A stretch of DNA of 64,000 nt from Leptolinea tardivitalis (GTDB taxonomy: Bacteria > Chloroflexota > Anaerolineae > Anaerolineales > Anaerolineaceae): NCBI RefSeq assembly GCF_001050275.1, contig NZ_BBYA01000001.1, positions 62,001 through 126,000 on the forward strand. The letters are read 5' to 3'. Positions 56,686 through 64,000 of the stretch are shown one piece after another. The translations under genes were made by a program, and so were the position numbers. The notes under the pieces were generated by a model, which was not told the origin of the DNA, ran no database searches, and worked only from the letters and a program-made list of their open reading frames with translations. Position 1 is the stretch's first letter. Each line of letters opens with the position of its first letter.

Positions 56686-57789
56686 ATGACCATTCCTTTT
56701 GTTGATCTTAAAGCCCAATACCATAGCATAAAACCGGAAATTGATGCGGCGGTTTTTCGCGTTTTAGAATCTTCCCAATTTATCCTGGGCGCAGAAGTGG
56801 CTGCTTTCGAAAAAGAATTCGCGGCATTTTGCGGCGTTGAGAATGCCATCGGTGTTAATAGCGGAACTTCTGCTTTGCATCTGGCTTTATTGGCTGCCGG
56901 AATTGGCCCGGGAGATGAAGTTATTACGGTCTCATTTACCTTCGTTGCCACGGTGGCTGCCATCTGCTATACGGGAGCCAGACCGGTCTTCGTTGATATT
57001 AACCCGCATTCATTTACAATGGATCCGGAGAAAATTGAAGCTGCCATAACCAAAAAGACAAAAGCCATTCTTCCCGTCCATTTGTATGGTCAATGCGCAG
57101 ATATGGATCCCATTTTGGCTATAGCGAAAAAACATAATCTTGTGGTGATAGAAGATTCTGCCCAGGCGCATGGAGCGGAATACAAAGGCAGGAAAGCCGG
57201 CTCTATGGGTGATCTGGGTTGCTTCAGCTTCTACCCTGGGAAAAATCTTGGAGCTTATGGTGAAGGTGGAATGATCACGACAAACAATCCAGACTATACC
57301 CGAACCATACGCATGCTGCGTGACTGGGGAGCTGAAAAGAAATACCAGCATGTACTTAAAGGGTATAACTACCGTCTGGAAGGGATTCAGGGTGCCATTC
57401 TGAATGTCAAATTAAAATACCTCGACCAATGGTCTGAAGCCAGAAGGAATCATGCCGCCCTCTATTCAAAATTACTCGCAGGCAGCAAGGTCGTAACCCC
57501 AGAGACAATGCCTTATGGGAAACCCGTCTTTCATGTCTATGCCGTCAGAACAACTGCACGTGAAGAATTGATGGCTCATTTGACCAAAGATGGTATTCAA
57601 CATGGCATTCACTATCCATTCCCAGTGCACATGCTTCCTGCGCATGCAGACCTGGGGTATAAGGCTGGTGACTTCCCCGAATCAGAAAAAGCTGCCAGCC
57701 AGGTTCTTTCTTTGCCAATGTTTGCTGAATTGACAGATGATCAGATCCAGACTGTAGCAGACTCCATCCAAAAATGGAGTAGGGGATAA
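56686..57789 (+). CDS. DegT/DnrJ/EryC1/StrS family PLP aminotransferase (WbpE-like)
   Basis: A 367-residue sugar aminotransferase. The start [20 protein letters not shown] is characteristic, followed by [41 protein letters not shown], and the PLP-binding Lys in [19 protein letters not shown]. It transfers an amino group, typically from glutamate, to a keto sugar nucleotide, here probably the 3-keto product of the neighbouring dehydrogenase. Ribosome site GGGAG. A strong terminator follows. Confidence 0.93.
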   Translation: MTIPFVDLKAQYHSIKPEIDAAVFRVLESSQFILGAEVAAFEKEFAAFCGVENAIGVNSGTSALHLALLAAGIGPGDEVITVSFTFVATVAAICYTGARPVFVDINPHSFTMDPEKIEAAITKKTKAILPVHLYGQCADMDPILAIAKKHNLVVIEDSAQAHGAEYKGRKAGSMGDLGCFSFYPGKNLGAYGEGGMITTNNPDYTRTIRMLRDWGAEKKYQHVLKGYNYRLEGIQGAILNVKLKYLDQWSEARRNHAALYSKLLAGSKVVTPETMPYGKPVFHVYAVRTTAREELMAHLTKDGIQHGIHYPFPVHMLPAHADLGYKAGDFPESEKAASQVLSLPMFAELTDDQIQTVADSIQKWSRG

Positions 57790-57815
57790 GCAGAACGAAT
57801 AACCAAAAAATCTGG

Positions 57816-57853
57816 GGTTGCAGTGTAGGAATAAATCACTGCAACCTCTTTTT
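57816..57853 (+). terminator. Rho-independent terminator behind the aminotransferase gene
   Basis: GGTTGCAGTG at 57816-57825 pairs perfectly with CACTGCAACC at 57837-57846, followed by TCTTTTT. It closes the sugar-nucleotide operon. Confidence 0.85.
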
Positions 57854-58015
57854 CAATGAAGGATCAATTCGTCAAATTTGAAATGATAGAATAAAAAAAA
57901 CTGGTCAATACAATATCATTCAAGTATTTTCTCTGAAAATTGAAAATCTACCTTCCGGTGGAATAATTCTCAATTTTCGATAAAGAACCGTTGTGAGGCG
58001 AATCAATAGCGATAA

Positions 58016-59140
58016 ATGGAAAAAATTCTTTTTCTGACACGTTCTTTAAATATCGGCGGCGCAGAGCGTCAATTACTAACGTTAACTAAATCGTTAGATC
58101 AGACACGGTTTAATCCTGTGGTTGTTACTTTTTACTCCGGGGGAACTTTATTAAGTGAATTTCAAGCAAAAGGAATACGCGTTCGTTCCGCATCAAAAGG
58201 GGGCCGATGGGATGTGACTGGTTTTATTCACACTCTGCTTAATATCATTCATGAAGAAAAACCTGATATCATCATGTCTTTTTTAGTGGCAGCGAATATT
58301 CTGTCTATTTTTATAAAACCATTCGTAAAGGATGTAAGAGTCATAATTTCGATTCGTCATTCGTATCTTCGAAAAGAAGATTACGACTTTCTTTCCACCC
58401 TGCTTTATTGGTTGGAAGATCATTTTGCCAGATTTAGTGATCGCATAATCATCAATTCATATATAGGGGCAAAACTCGCTATCGAAAGGGGAATCCCTGG
58501 TAAAAAGATTGTAGTTATCCCCAACGGCATTGACACAGATACCTTTATTTCCGATCAGACTATCCGTGAAAAAAAGAGAAATGAATTGAAATTCCGCCCC
58601 GATGAGATTGTAATCGGTATTATTGGCAGACTTGACCCCGTTAAGGATCACCGTTCGTTTATCAAAGCCGCTTCAATACTTCATGGAAAAAACACAAACC
58701 TGCGTTTCCTCATTGTCGGGGACGGAAATCCTCAATATTATGACCTGCTGAAACAAGACATAAGAAGTTCTAATCTTGAGACAGTGGTGCAAATAATCCC
58801 GGCTGAAACAAATCCGGTTCCGATTTATAATGCTCTGGATATTTGTGTCTCCTCATCAGTAGGTGAAGGGTTCTCAAATGTAATTGCCGAAGCCATGTCA
58901 TGCCAGGTTCCCTGTGTGGTGACTGAAGTCGGTGATTCTCCCCATATTGTCGGTGAAACCGGGTATACAACCCCTGCCGGGAATCCGAATTCTCTGGCAG
59001 ATGCCATCTTAAGAATGGCAGAATTGCCCCGAGATGATCGGAAAAATCTGGGGAAAATGGCAAGACTTCGTATTGAAAAGGAATTCAGTGTGGCAAAAAT
59101 GGTATCTGCCACTTCTGCCGAGTTTGATTCACCAGGATAA
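58016..59140 (+). CDS. Glycosyltransferase (GT4-like)
   Basis: A 374-residue GT-B enzyme. NIGGAERQLLTLTKSL carries the acceptor-side Gly-Gly-Ala-Glu motif. IVVIPNGIDTDTF, IGIIGRLDPVKDHRSF and the donor site SSSVGEGFSNVIAEAMSCQVP complete the GT4 pattern (E-x7-E in GEGFSNVIAE). It begins a new unit after the terminator; the gap of 226 bases carries a possible TTGAAA/AATAAT promoter near 57,940-57,967. A related enzyme is encoded at the right edge. Confidence 0.9.
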   Translation: MEKILFLTRSLNIGGAERQLLTLTKSLDQTRFNPVVVTFYSGGTLLSEFQAKGIRVRSASKGGRWDVTGFIHTLLNIIHEEKPDIIMSFLVAANILSIFIKPFVKDVRVIISIRHSYLRKEDYDFLSTLLYWLEDHFARFSDRIIINSYIGAKLAIERGIPGKKIVVIPNGIDTDTFISDQTIREKKRNELKFRPDEIVIGIIGRLDPVKDHRSFIKAASILHGKNTNLRFLIVGDGNPQYYDLLKQDIRSSNLETVVQIIPAETNPVPIYNALDICVSSSVGEGFSNVIAEAMSCQVPCVVTEVGDSPHIVGETGYTTPAGNPNSLADAILRMAELPRDDRKNLGKMARLRIEKEFSVAKMVSATSAEFDSPG

Positions 59141-59146
59141 TTTGAA

Positions 59147-60601
59147 TTGAAACCCATTAATGAGCAAAACATGGAGCAAAGTGCTGAAATAAACTATCGG
59201 GGAGCTCGTCAGGCACATTATGACCAAATGGCCAAAGGGCTTGATGGTTGGACAGGTCTGGGAGGGTACTACCATCGCCGGATTCTGGAAATCTATCGGT
59301 TTTTGGTTTCCCCAAAATTACGCGTGTTGGAAATTGGCTGTGGGCAGGGTGATCTGCTCGCCGGATTGCAACCATCTTCGGGGGTTGGCATTGATTTTTC
59401 TGGAGAAATGGTCAAACGCGCGTCAGCCCGCCATCAGGAACTGCTTTTCTTTCAGGCTGACGCCATGCATATAGGTTTGAAAGAGCCTTTTGATGTAATT
59501 ATCCTTTCCGATCTCCTGAACGATCTCTGGGATGTACAAACTGTTTTCAAGGAAGTACGCCGCCTCTCTCATCCTCGGACACGGATAATCATTAATATTT
59601 ACAGTCGGTTGTGGGAGCTTCCATTGGGGTTGGCTCAATTTTTGCATATGGCTAAACCCTCTCTGTATCAAAACTGGTTGACAGTTGAGGATATCGCCAA
59701 CCTGTTGAATCTCGAGAATCTGGAAGTGATTCGCTCATGGCATGAGATACTCTGGCCGGTAACAACCCCTGTTATTGACTTGTTCTTTAATAAATTCCTG
59801 GTGAAAATTTGGCCTTTCAATTTTCTTGCACTCACCAACATGATGATCGCCCGCCCGGAACCGGATACTCAATCAATCCAGAAACCAATTGTTTCGGTCA
59901 TTGTTCCTGCGCGGAATGAATCGGGGAATATTCCGCAAATCATGAAACGGGTTCCGGAAATGGGTGGGGGAACCGAAATTGTATTCGTGGAAGGCAATTC
60001 CACAGATGACACATTTTCTGCCATCCAGAGGGAAGTAGCGGCTCACCCGGAACGCCGTTGCCAGATCTGGCAGCAAACAGGAAAAGGCAAGGGTGATGCT
60101 GTACGTTTAGGTTACAGTAAGGCAAAGGGTGATATTTTCATGATTCTAGATGCAGATCTTACAGTGCCACCAGAAGATCTGCCACGGTTTTATGACGCCC
60201 TTGTAGAAGGCAAGGGAGATTTTATTAATGGGGTGCGGCTTGTGTATCCCATGGAAAAACAGGCAATGCGGTTCTTTAACCTGCTCGGAAATAAATTCTT
60301 TTCTATGGCTTTTTCCTGGCTTTTAGGACAATCAGTGAAAGATACGCTTTGTGGAACGAAAGTTTTACGCAGGGATGACTATGAGTTGATTGCCCGTAAC
60401 CGTAACTATTTCGGAAATTTTGATCCTTTTGGCGATTTTGACCTCTTATTTGGAGCTGCTAAACAGACATTAAAAATAATTGATCTTCCTATCCGTTACC
60501 GCGAACGAACGTACGGCACCACAAATATTCAACGATGGAGTCACGGTTGGCTGCTCTTAAAAATGGTATCTTTTGCCGCCAGCCGGATTAAGTTCATATG
60601 A
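59147..60601 (+). CDS. Fusion of a SAM methyltransferase and a GT2 glycosyltransferase
   Basis: A 484-residue two-domain protein. Residues about 40-230 are a class I methyltransferase: VLEIGCGQGDLLAGL, then GIDFSGEMVKRA and FDVIILSDLLNDLWD. Residues about 245-484 are a GT-A glycosyltransferase of the DPM1/GtrB kind: VSVIVPARNESGNIPQIM, VFVEGNSTDDT, GKGKGDAVRLGYSKAKGD, the metal-binding MILDADLTVPPEDL, and NRNYFGNFDPFGDFDLLFGA. Joining the two suggests methylation and transfer act on the same lipid or sugar. TTG at 59147 or ATG at 59171 could be the start. It overlaps the next gene by four bases. Confidence 0.85.
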   Translation: MKPINEQNMEQSAEINYRGARQAHYDQMAKGLDGWTGLGGYYHRRILEIYRFLVSPKLRVLEIGCGQGDLLAGLQPSSGVGIDFSGEMVKRASARHQELLFFQADAMHIGLKEPFDVIILSDLLNDLWDVQTVFKEVRRLSHPRTRIIINIYSRLWELPLGLAQFLHMAKPSLYQNWLTVEDIANLLNLENLEVIRSWHEILWPVTTPVIDLFFNKFLVKIWPFNFLALTNMMIARPEPDTQSIQKPIVSVIVPARNESGNIPQIMKRVPEMGGGTEIVFVEGNSTDDTFSAIQREVAAHPERRCQIWQQTGKGKGDAVRLGYSKAKGDIFMILDADLTVPPEDLPRFYDALVEGKGDFINGVRLVYPMEKQAMRFFNLLGNKFFSMAFSWLLGQSVKDTLCGTKVLRRDDYELIARNRNYFGNFDPFGDFDLLFGAAKQTLKIIDLPIRYRERTYGTTNIQRWSHGWLLLKMVSFAASRIKFI

Positions 60602-62949
60602 TTGGTTTCTTGAAAATCCGAACCCATAGACAGGTGATTTTTCTTATTCCCTGGCTGGTTGGTGCACTTGCCGGATTATGTTCACTAATCTATTTATTGG
60701 CTATTCCGGCAGATTCCAAAAACTCAATTTTGCTTGGATTCTCCTTATTCCGGTTATTGGAAGCTCTGATCATATTTGTTGGAACGATTGGTTTTTCCGT
60801 TATTTGTACACATATTGCCCGTGATTTTGAGTTCACATCACAAGTTTTACACATTTCTGGATGGGAATCAGATCGACCATGGAGCATACTGACTGCCTGG
60901 TGTGGAATCCTGGCTTCGCTCATTGTCATATTCTTCGGGAACCAGATATTTCCGGGATCTGTCCAGGTTCTTCAACGGATATCTCCAATCATTTACTGGT
61001 TGGCAGTCTTTTTTTTGTCCTTCTTATTGATATATTTCTTCTGGATAGAAAAATCACAATTAGTTGAAAACCTGAGAAACCTGTATGCAATTAGTCTGTT
61101 TTTTCTGTTGGCAATTTTGTGCATTGGTTTGATTTTCTTTCCTTCGAATATTGGATTAATACTTCGAAAGGGAAGTCTGCTTATTCCCTTTTTGTTTATC
61201 TGGCTTTTTCATTTTGCATATCGACAGAAAACAAAATGGCAAAACCTTATTGTATTCTTGCTATTGGTAATTCTCTTTGGTGGCTCCCTGATCGGGGTTT
61301 GGGCCAGTGGTATTACTGACTTAAATATAATCGGAGGATTGCTTCCCTATAACGATGCCAATGGATACTATCATGGCGCCAGATTGCTTTCTGTAGGGCT
61401 GCCTTTTCATGATTTTTCAGCGAGACGGCCATTGTTTCCGGCAGTCCTCGGAATTTTTTATGCATTAGGCAATGAAAACCTCCAATTTGCCATTGCATGC
61501 ACAATACTTCTGATCATACTGGCTGTTTATTTTTCTGCTAAAGAAATCAAACAAAGCAGCGGCCCATTACTGGCGGGTATTTTTATCGTTGGCGTTTTCC
61601 TGTTCATACGCCGATTCATTGGTTCCACAATGAGCGAGATTCTGGGATTACCCCTCGGAATAATAGGTTTTGGGCTTCTGTGGCGCAGCGCCTCTCGAAA
61701 AAAGGTGGGCGATGCTTTTTGGGGGACATTACTTCTATGCCTCGGCTTGATTGCCAGAGCAGGGCCTTTTTTTATTCTTCCAATGCTGGTCATCTGGAGC
61801 GGTTGGTTTTTCCGAAAAGACTCACGATTTAATATCAAATCGGCCGTAATAATAGCCTTAGCTGTAATTATTGGTTTTTGCATTCACCTGACCATTTTTA
61901 ATTTTTTGGCTGGCGAAAATTCCTCATCTATGGGAAATTTTTCATATACCCTTTATGGTCTGGTGGCGGGTGGAAAAGGGTGGAAACAATATGGTATTGA
62001 TCATCCTGAATTATTGAATATGGTTGAACCCGAACTTTCCAGAACGTTGTACCGGTATTCATTAGAATCCTTTAGAAACAATCCTTTAGGATTAATCCAG
62101 GGTGCAATTGTTTACTGGAAGGCTTTTTTCAGTATGGAATGGTATGGGATGTTTGGTTTCATAGAAGGGATTTCACTGACAGAAACCATGATCGGTAGAA
62201 TTCTTATGGCTTTGGTCTCGTTCATTGGAGTAAGCCTGGGAATGTGGCATTTAAAGAAGCCTGCCAATTCCATGGTTATGGCGGGTTTTGTCGGGATAAT
62301 TCTCTCTGTCCCATTTGTACCTCCGCTTGATGCTGAGATTAGAACATATGCCGCCGGGATTCCGTGGTTCATTGGTCTGGCTTTGATCGGGTTGACTGAA
62401 TTATCTGACCTGTTGTCTATTAAAAAGCATCATCTATTATCGAATGATCTTGAAAATGATCATTCTTATGGAATCAGGGTTTTTGCTGCCATACTGGTTT
62501 GCTTTTTGATTATTGGCCCGTTATTCGTGCATTTCACAAGGCATGCTCCAATTCTTGATAAAACTAATGGGTGTAACGATGGGGAAGAGCGCGTGGTCAC
62601 TATACTTTCCAGGGGATCTCTTTTGAATATTGAAGGAGATGATAATTTACCAAAGACTTTTGTCCCCAACCTGCGAAAATCCGATCTAGTGGTGAGCATG
62701 CATGATTCACCCATGTATGATCTGGGAATGCGTTTATTATCAATACCCGAAGGTGCTTCATTCCTTCAATCCTACGATTGGGAAGCCGGGAAATTTGTGT
62801 ATATATGGGGAGAAACCAGGTTGTTTACGGAAAACCAGGGGTGGGTGGAATTATGCGGCAGGCGAGATAAGGGTTCTGAAGAATACCCACTTTTCCATGC
62901 CGAATCTGCTCGATTACTCACTGACCAGGTGAGCAATGAGTTACGATAA
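60598..62949 (+). CDS. Very large GT-C-like membrane glycosyltransferase
   Basis: A 783-residue membrane protein with about 15 hydrophobic segments. The loop LLPYNDANGYYHGARLLSVG followed by FSARRPLFPAVLGIFYALG is the Asp loop plus R-P-L motif also found in the gene at 33,225, and the N-terminal AIPADSKNSILLGFSLFRL confirms that the two are paralogues. It may transfer the sugar made ready by the fused GT2 partner, whose gene it overlaps (ATGA). Confidence 0.7.
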   Translation: MIGFLKIRTHRQVIFLIPWLVGALAGLCSLIYLLAIPADSKNSILLGFSLFRLLEALIIFVGTIGFSVICTHIARDFEFTSQVLHISGWESDRPWSILTAWCGILASLIVIFFGNQIFPGSVQVLQRISPIIYWLAVFFLSFLLIYFFWIEKSQLVENLRNLYAISLFFLLAILCIGLIFFPSNIGLILRKGSLLIPFLFIWLFHFAYRQKTKWQNLIVFLLLVILFGGSLIGVWASGITDLNIIGGLLPYNDANGYYHGARLLSVGLPFHDFSARRPLFPAVLGIFYALGNENLQFAIACTILLIILAVYFSAKEIKQSSGPLLAGIFIVGVFLFIRRFIGSTMSEILGLPLGIIGFGLLWRSASRKKVGDAFWGTLLLCLGLIARAGPFFILPMLVIWSGWFFRKDSRFNIKSAVIIALAVIIGFCIHLTIFNFLAGENSSSMGNFSYTLYGLVAGGKGWKQYGIDHPELLNMVEPELSRTLYRYSLESFRNNPLGLIQGAIVYWKAFFSMEWYGMFGFIEGISLTETMIGRILMALVSFIGVSLGMWHLKKPANSMVMAGFVGIILSVPFVPPLDAEIRTYAAGIPWFIGLALIGLTELSDLLSIKKHHLLSNDLENDHSYGIRVFAAILVCFLIIGPLFVHFTRHAPILDKTNGCNDGEERVVTILSRGSLLNIEGDDNLPKTFVPNLRKSDLVVSMHDSPMYDLGMRLLSIPEGASFLQSYDWEAGKFVYIWGETRLFTENQGWVELCGRRDKGSEEYPLFHAESARLLTDQVSNELR

Positions 62950-64000
62950 CCGTTTCCCGGTTACTCATGTGATAACAGGTCTCGGTGTCGGTGGAGCCGA
63001 GATGATGTTGTATAAACTGCTGTCCGTCATTGACCGCAAGAAGTACCCGCCGCATGTCATTTCATTAACAGATGTAGGAGAAATTGGAAAACGGATCAGT
63101 TCATTGGGAATATCCGTGAAATCGCTTGGCATGAAACCCGGGCGTTTTGGTTTTTCTGATGTTGAAAGACTTGTCAACCTGGTTCGCGATCAAAAACCGG
63201 CCGTTGTACAAACATGGATGTATCATGCAGACCTGATGGGTGGATGGGCCGCCAAAAAAGCCGGGAGTCACAATATTGCCTGGAATATTCGCAATAGCAC
63301 CCTCGATCGGAAAACAAGCAAGGCATCCACTATGTTGATTGTGCGACTCTGCGCCCTGCTTTCTCATTCCATCCCTGAGCGGATCATTGTATGTTCGCAG
63401 GCTGCTGCGGACATTCATCAGAAAATTGGATACAATCCGCGAAAAATGCAGGTTATCCCCAATGGATTTGATCTTTCAACATTCAAACCCGATCAGACCA
63501 TTGGTCAAATATTGCGAAAGCAACTTGGACTAAACCCTTCTGTTCCGGTTGTTGGTCTGGCGGCCCGGTACGATGAACAAAAAGACCATCCCACGTTTAT
63601 TTCTTCCGCAGGAATCATTTTACAGTCCATTCCAGAAACCCATTTCCTGCTATGCGGTGATGGCATAACTTCGGAAAACTCACAAATTGTGCAGCAAATA
63701 AAAAATACCGGGCATGAAGGACACTTCCACTTGCTGGGACGTCAAACAAAAATGCAGGAATTTCATCTGGCCTGTAATATCGCTGTGTCTTCATCGGCCT
63801 ATGGCGAATCCTTTTCCAATGTTCTGGGTGAAGCAATGGCCTGTGGAATTCCCTGTGTTTCGACCAGGGTCGGAGGAGTTGAAGAGGTGCTGGGAAATAC
63901 CGGTCGAATTGTGCCACCTCACGATCCTGAAAGCCTTGCCAACGCTGTCATAGAGATCCTTCAATTGCCAGAACAGGTGCGGAATGAGATGGGATTAGCT
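62936..64000 (+). CDS. Glycosyltransferase (GT4-like), cut by the right window edge
   Basis: The first 355 codons are present from ATG at 62936, with AGGTGA as ribosome site; the gene overlaps the end of the previous gene by 14 bases. HVITGLGVGGAEMMLYKLL, NIAWNIRNSTLDR, VIPNGFDLSTF, GLAARYDEQKDHPTF and the donor site SSAYGESFSNVLGEAMACGIP give the complete GT4 pattern. It resembles the enzyme at 58,016. Only the last part of the C-terminal helix region seems missing. Confidence 0.9.
   Translation, partial: MSYDNRFPVTHVITGLGVGGAEMMLYKLLSVIDRKKYPPHVISLTDVGEIGKRISSLGISVKSLGMKPGRFGFSDVERLVNLVRDQKPAVVQTWMYHADLMGGWAAKKAGSHNIAWNIRNSTLDRKTSKASTMLIVRLCALLSHSIPERIIVCSQAAADIHQKIGYNPRKMQVIPNGFDLSTFKPDQTIGQILRKQLGLNPSVPVVGLAARYDEQKDHPTFISSAGIILQSIPETHFLLCGDGITSENSQIVQQIKNTGHEGHFHLLGRQTKMQEFHLACNIAVSSSAYGESFSNVLGEAMACGIPCVSTRVGGVEEVLGNTGRIVPPHDPESLANAVIEILQLPEQVRNEMGLA

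Overview
The window is a continuous piece of bacterial chromosome with about 52 genes. It reads like a member of the Chloroflexota, most likely class Anaerolineae. That placement is inferred from the mix of proteins (a CpaE-like receiver-ATPase, LysM and LCP proteins with Pro/Thr-rich linkers, type 5 UDG, many large GT-C membrane enzymes) and not from a marker tree. No rRNA, tRNA, IS element, prophage or CRISPR array was seen.

Positions 1-30,000 are mostly housekeeping. In order they hold: the 5' end of clpB (minus strand); a glycerophosphodiester phosphodiesterase; a VOC protein; a lone GT-C enzyme; enolase; a peroxiredoxin-like gene with an in-frame UGA; a membrane-anchored hydrolase and a type 5 uracil-DNA glycosylase; and an EamA transporter. 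An AT-rich type II restriction-modification island of the BglII/BstYI kind (8.57-10.13 kb) follows. Then come queA-ruvB, upp, tpiA, the RNase P RNA gene, pyrG, an S1-domain protein, a C-terminal processing protease, a HAD phosphatase, mutL, a sirtuin, a receiver-ATPase fusion, tilS, a degenerate tyrosine recombinase, and a three-gene envelope unit (histidine-kinase-like protein, LysM protein, LCP protein).

From about 30.08 kb to the right edge lies a large surface-polysaccharide locus. It holds six very large GT-C type membrane proteins, including a tandem duplicated pair, GT4 and GT2 glycosyltransferases, SAM methyltransferases, a Wzx-type flippase, a NodB-type deacetylase and a FemAB-type acyltransferase. 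It also holds a sugar-nucleotide module: a WecB/WbpI-like 2-epimerase, a PIG-L deacetylase, a GNAT, a WbqC protein, a Gfo/Idh oxidoreductase and a DegT aminotransferase. The module looks designed to make an amino- or diacetamido-sugar, which the glycosyltransferases would assemble on a lipid carrier before export.

The most interesting item is the gene at 6113-5583 (minus). The peroxiredoxin reading frame is intact except for one UGA exactly where the first cysteine of a thioredoxin-fold CxxC is expected (U-P-F-C), with small hairpins just downstream that could act as a bacterial SECIS. It is a strong candidate selenoprotein. Other points of note are a histidine-kinase-like protein whose phospho-acceptor His is Thr, a recombinase lacking several catalytic residues, and recurrent extended -10 promoters (TGnTATAAT), some placed so that the start codon would be at or next to the transcript's 5' end.
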